From Owenia fusiformis (lineage: Eukaryota > Annelida > Polychaeta > Sabellida > Oweniidae), in contig CAIIXF020000006.1 in the NCBI GenBank assembly GCA_903813345.2, forward strand, positions 14,142,348 to 14,206,347: a DNA stretch of 64,000 bases, read 5' to 3'. The notes under the pieces were generated by a model, which did no database searches, was not told where the DNA came from, and saw nothing but the letters and a program-made list of their open reading frames with translations. The first letter of the stretch is position 1; every line of letters begins with the position of its first letter. This document shows positions 63,652 through 64,000 of this stretch, piece after piece. Position numbers and translations under genes: made by a program.

Positions 63652-64000
63652 GTAAGTAGGATATATAGCTACAGGGTAAGGAGATAAATATGGATGCTAC
63701 CAAGTAGCACTATTACAAGAACAAATGTAATATATTTTGATATTAAGTAACCTCCCCATTAAATTATGTAATGATGGAGAATTCATTAGAAAATTGATGA
63801 ACATTTTTTAATTTTTGTTTTATTTCAAGAAGAGAATAATAAAAGCGTATAAGAGGATCATTATCTTAAAATAATTTATATTTGACAATTCTACATCAAA
63901 ATGGTTTATGCTTATCCATGATATATTTGTAATTTGACCTACTTTTGCAATTTGTTCTACTTTTGCAATTTGACCTTCTTTTGCAGTTTGACCTCATTTT
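63652..64000 (+). other. HMCN1: Start of the next hemicentin intron
   Basis: Begins gtaagt after the phase 2 exon end. The last 80 bases contain three units of the ttttgcaatttgacct type. No exon seen before the window ends. Confidence 0.75.

Overview
The window is one strand of a large, intron-rich animal gene. Reading exon by exon with splice signals, the + strand encodes most of a hemicentin (HMCN1/him-4 type extracellular-matrix giant). It starts inside the N-terminal von Willebrand A (vWA) domain and stops just before the C-terminal fibulin-type module, so both ends lie outside the window. I place 69 exons between 922 and 63651. By hand tally they join in one continuous frame of 11,666 nt (about 3,889 codons). 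Nearly all Ig, TSP1 and EGF exons begin in phase 1, the usual arrangement for shuffled extracellular modules. The AT-rich sequence, long repeat-laden introns, six TSP1 repeats (as in vertebrate HMCN1, absent from nematode him-4) and frequent tacatgta-like words suggest a marine invertebrate, possibly a mollusc or other lophotrochozoan. The phylum is a guess.

Layout: 922-5373 end of vWA; 7458-8370 the conserved hemicentin segment after vWA; 11948-47056 twenty-eight Ig domains (44 are known for human HMCN1); 47409-50359 six TSP1 repeats; 50626-52631 nidogen-type G2F beta-barrel running into two calcium-binding EGFs; 52923-56887 six more EGFs; 58153-58278 a linker with a furin-like RQKR; 62343-63651 two final EGF-like modules. 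Ig domains 11, 13-18, 20 and 21 are single unsplit exons (Ig16 and Ig17 share one exon), while most others are split by an intron.

Inside the 3.4-kb intron that follows Ig8 lies a complete uninterrupted ORF on the minus strand for an acyl-CoA synthetase (AMP-binding family, 581 aa). The 8-kb intron inside Ig9 contains two in-phase exon candidates. One is a 702-nt exon carrying a low-complexity Asn-Gln-Pro-Asp-Tyr repeat, which would insert a disordered Tyr-rich tail into the middle of an Ig fold if used.

The most unusual feature is recurrent local amplification of exon boundaries in this one gene. The 3' splice site plus the first part of the exon is tandemly repeated 3 times at 12731, 11 times at 18670 and 2 times at 63459. 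A 5' splice site plus the exon end is repeated about 20 times after 48006 and, in decayed form, about 5 times after 43461. A whole EGF exon is duplicated at 53501/53652 with only 34 nt between the copies. In four of the six cases the extra copies would break the frame or terminate it if used (one hits a stop directly). The 66-bp case stays in frame, and the duplicated EGF exons are both open and in phase. The introns also carry several families of terminal-inverted-repeat or hairpin elements with two or more copies in the window, plus large minisatellites.
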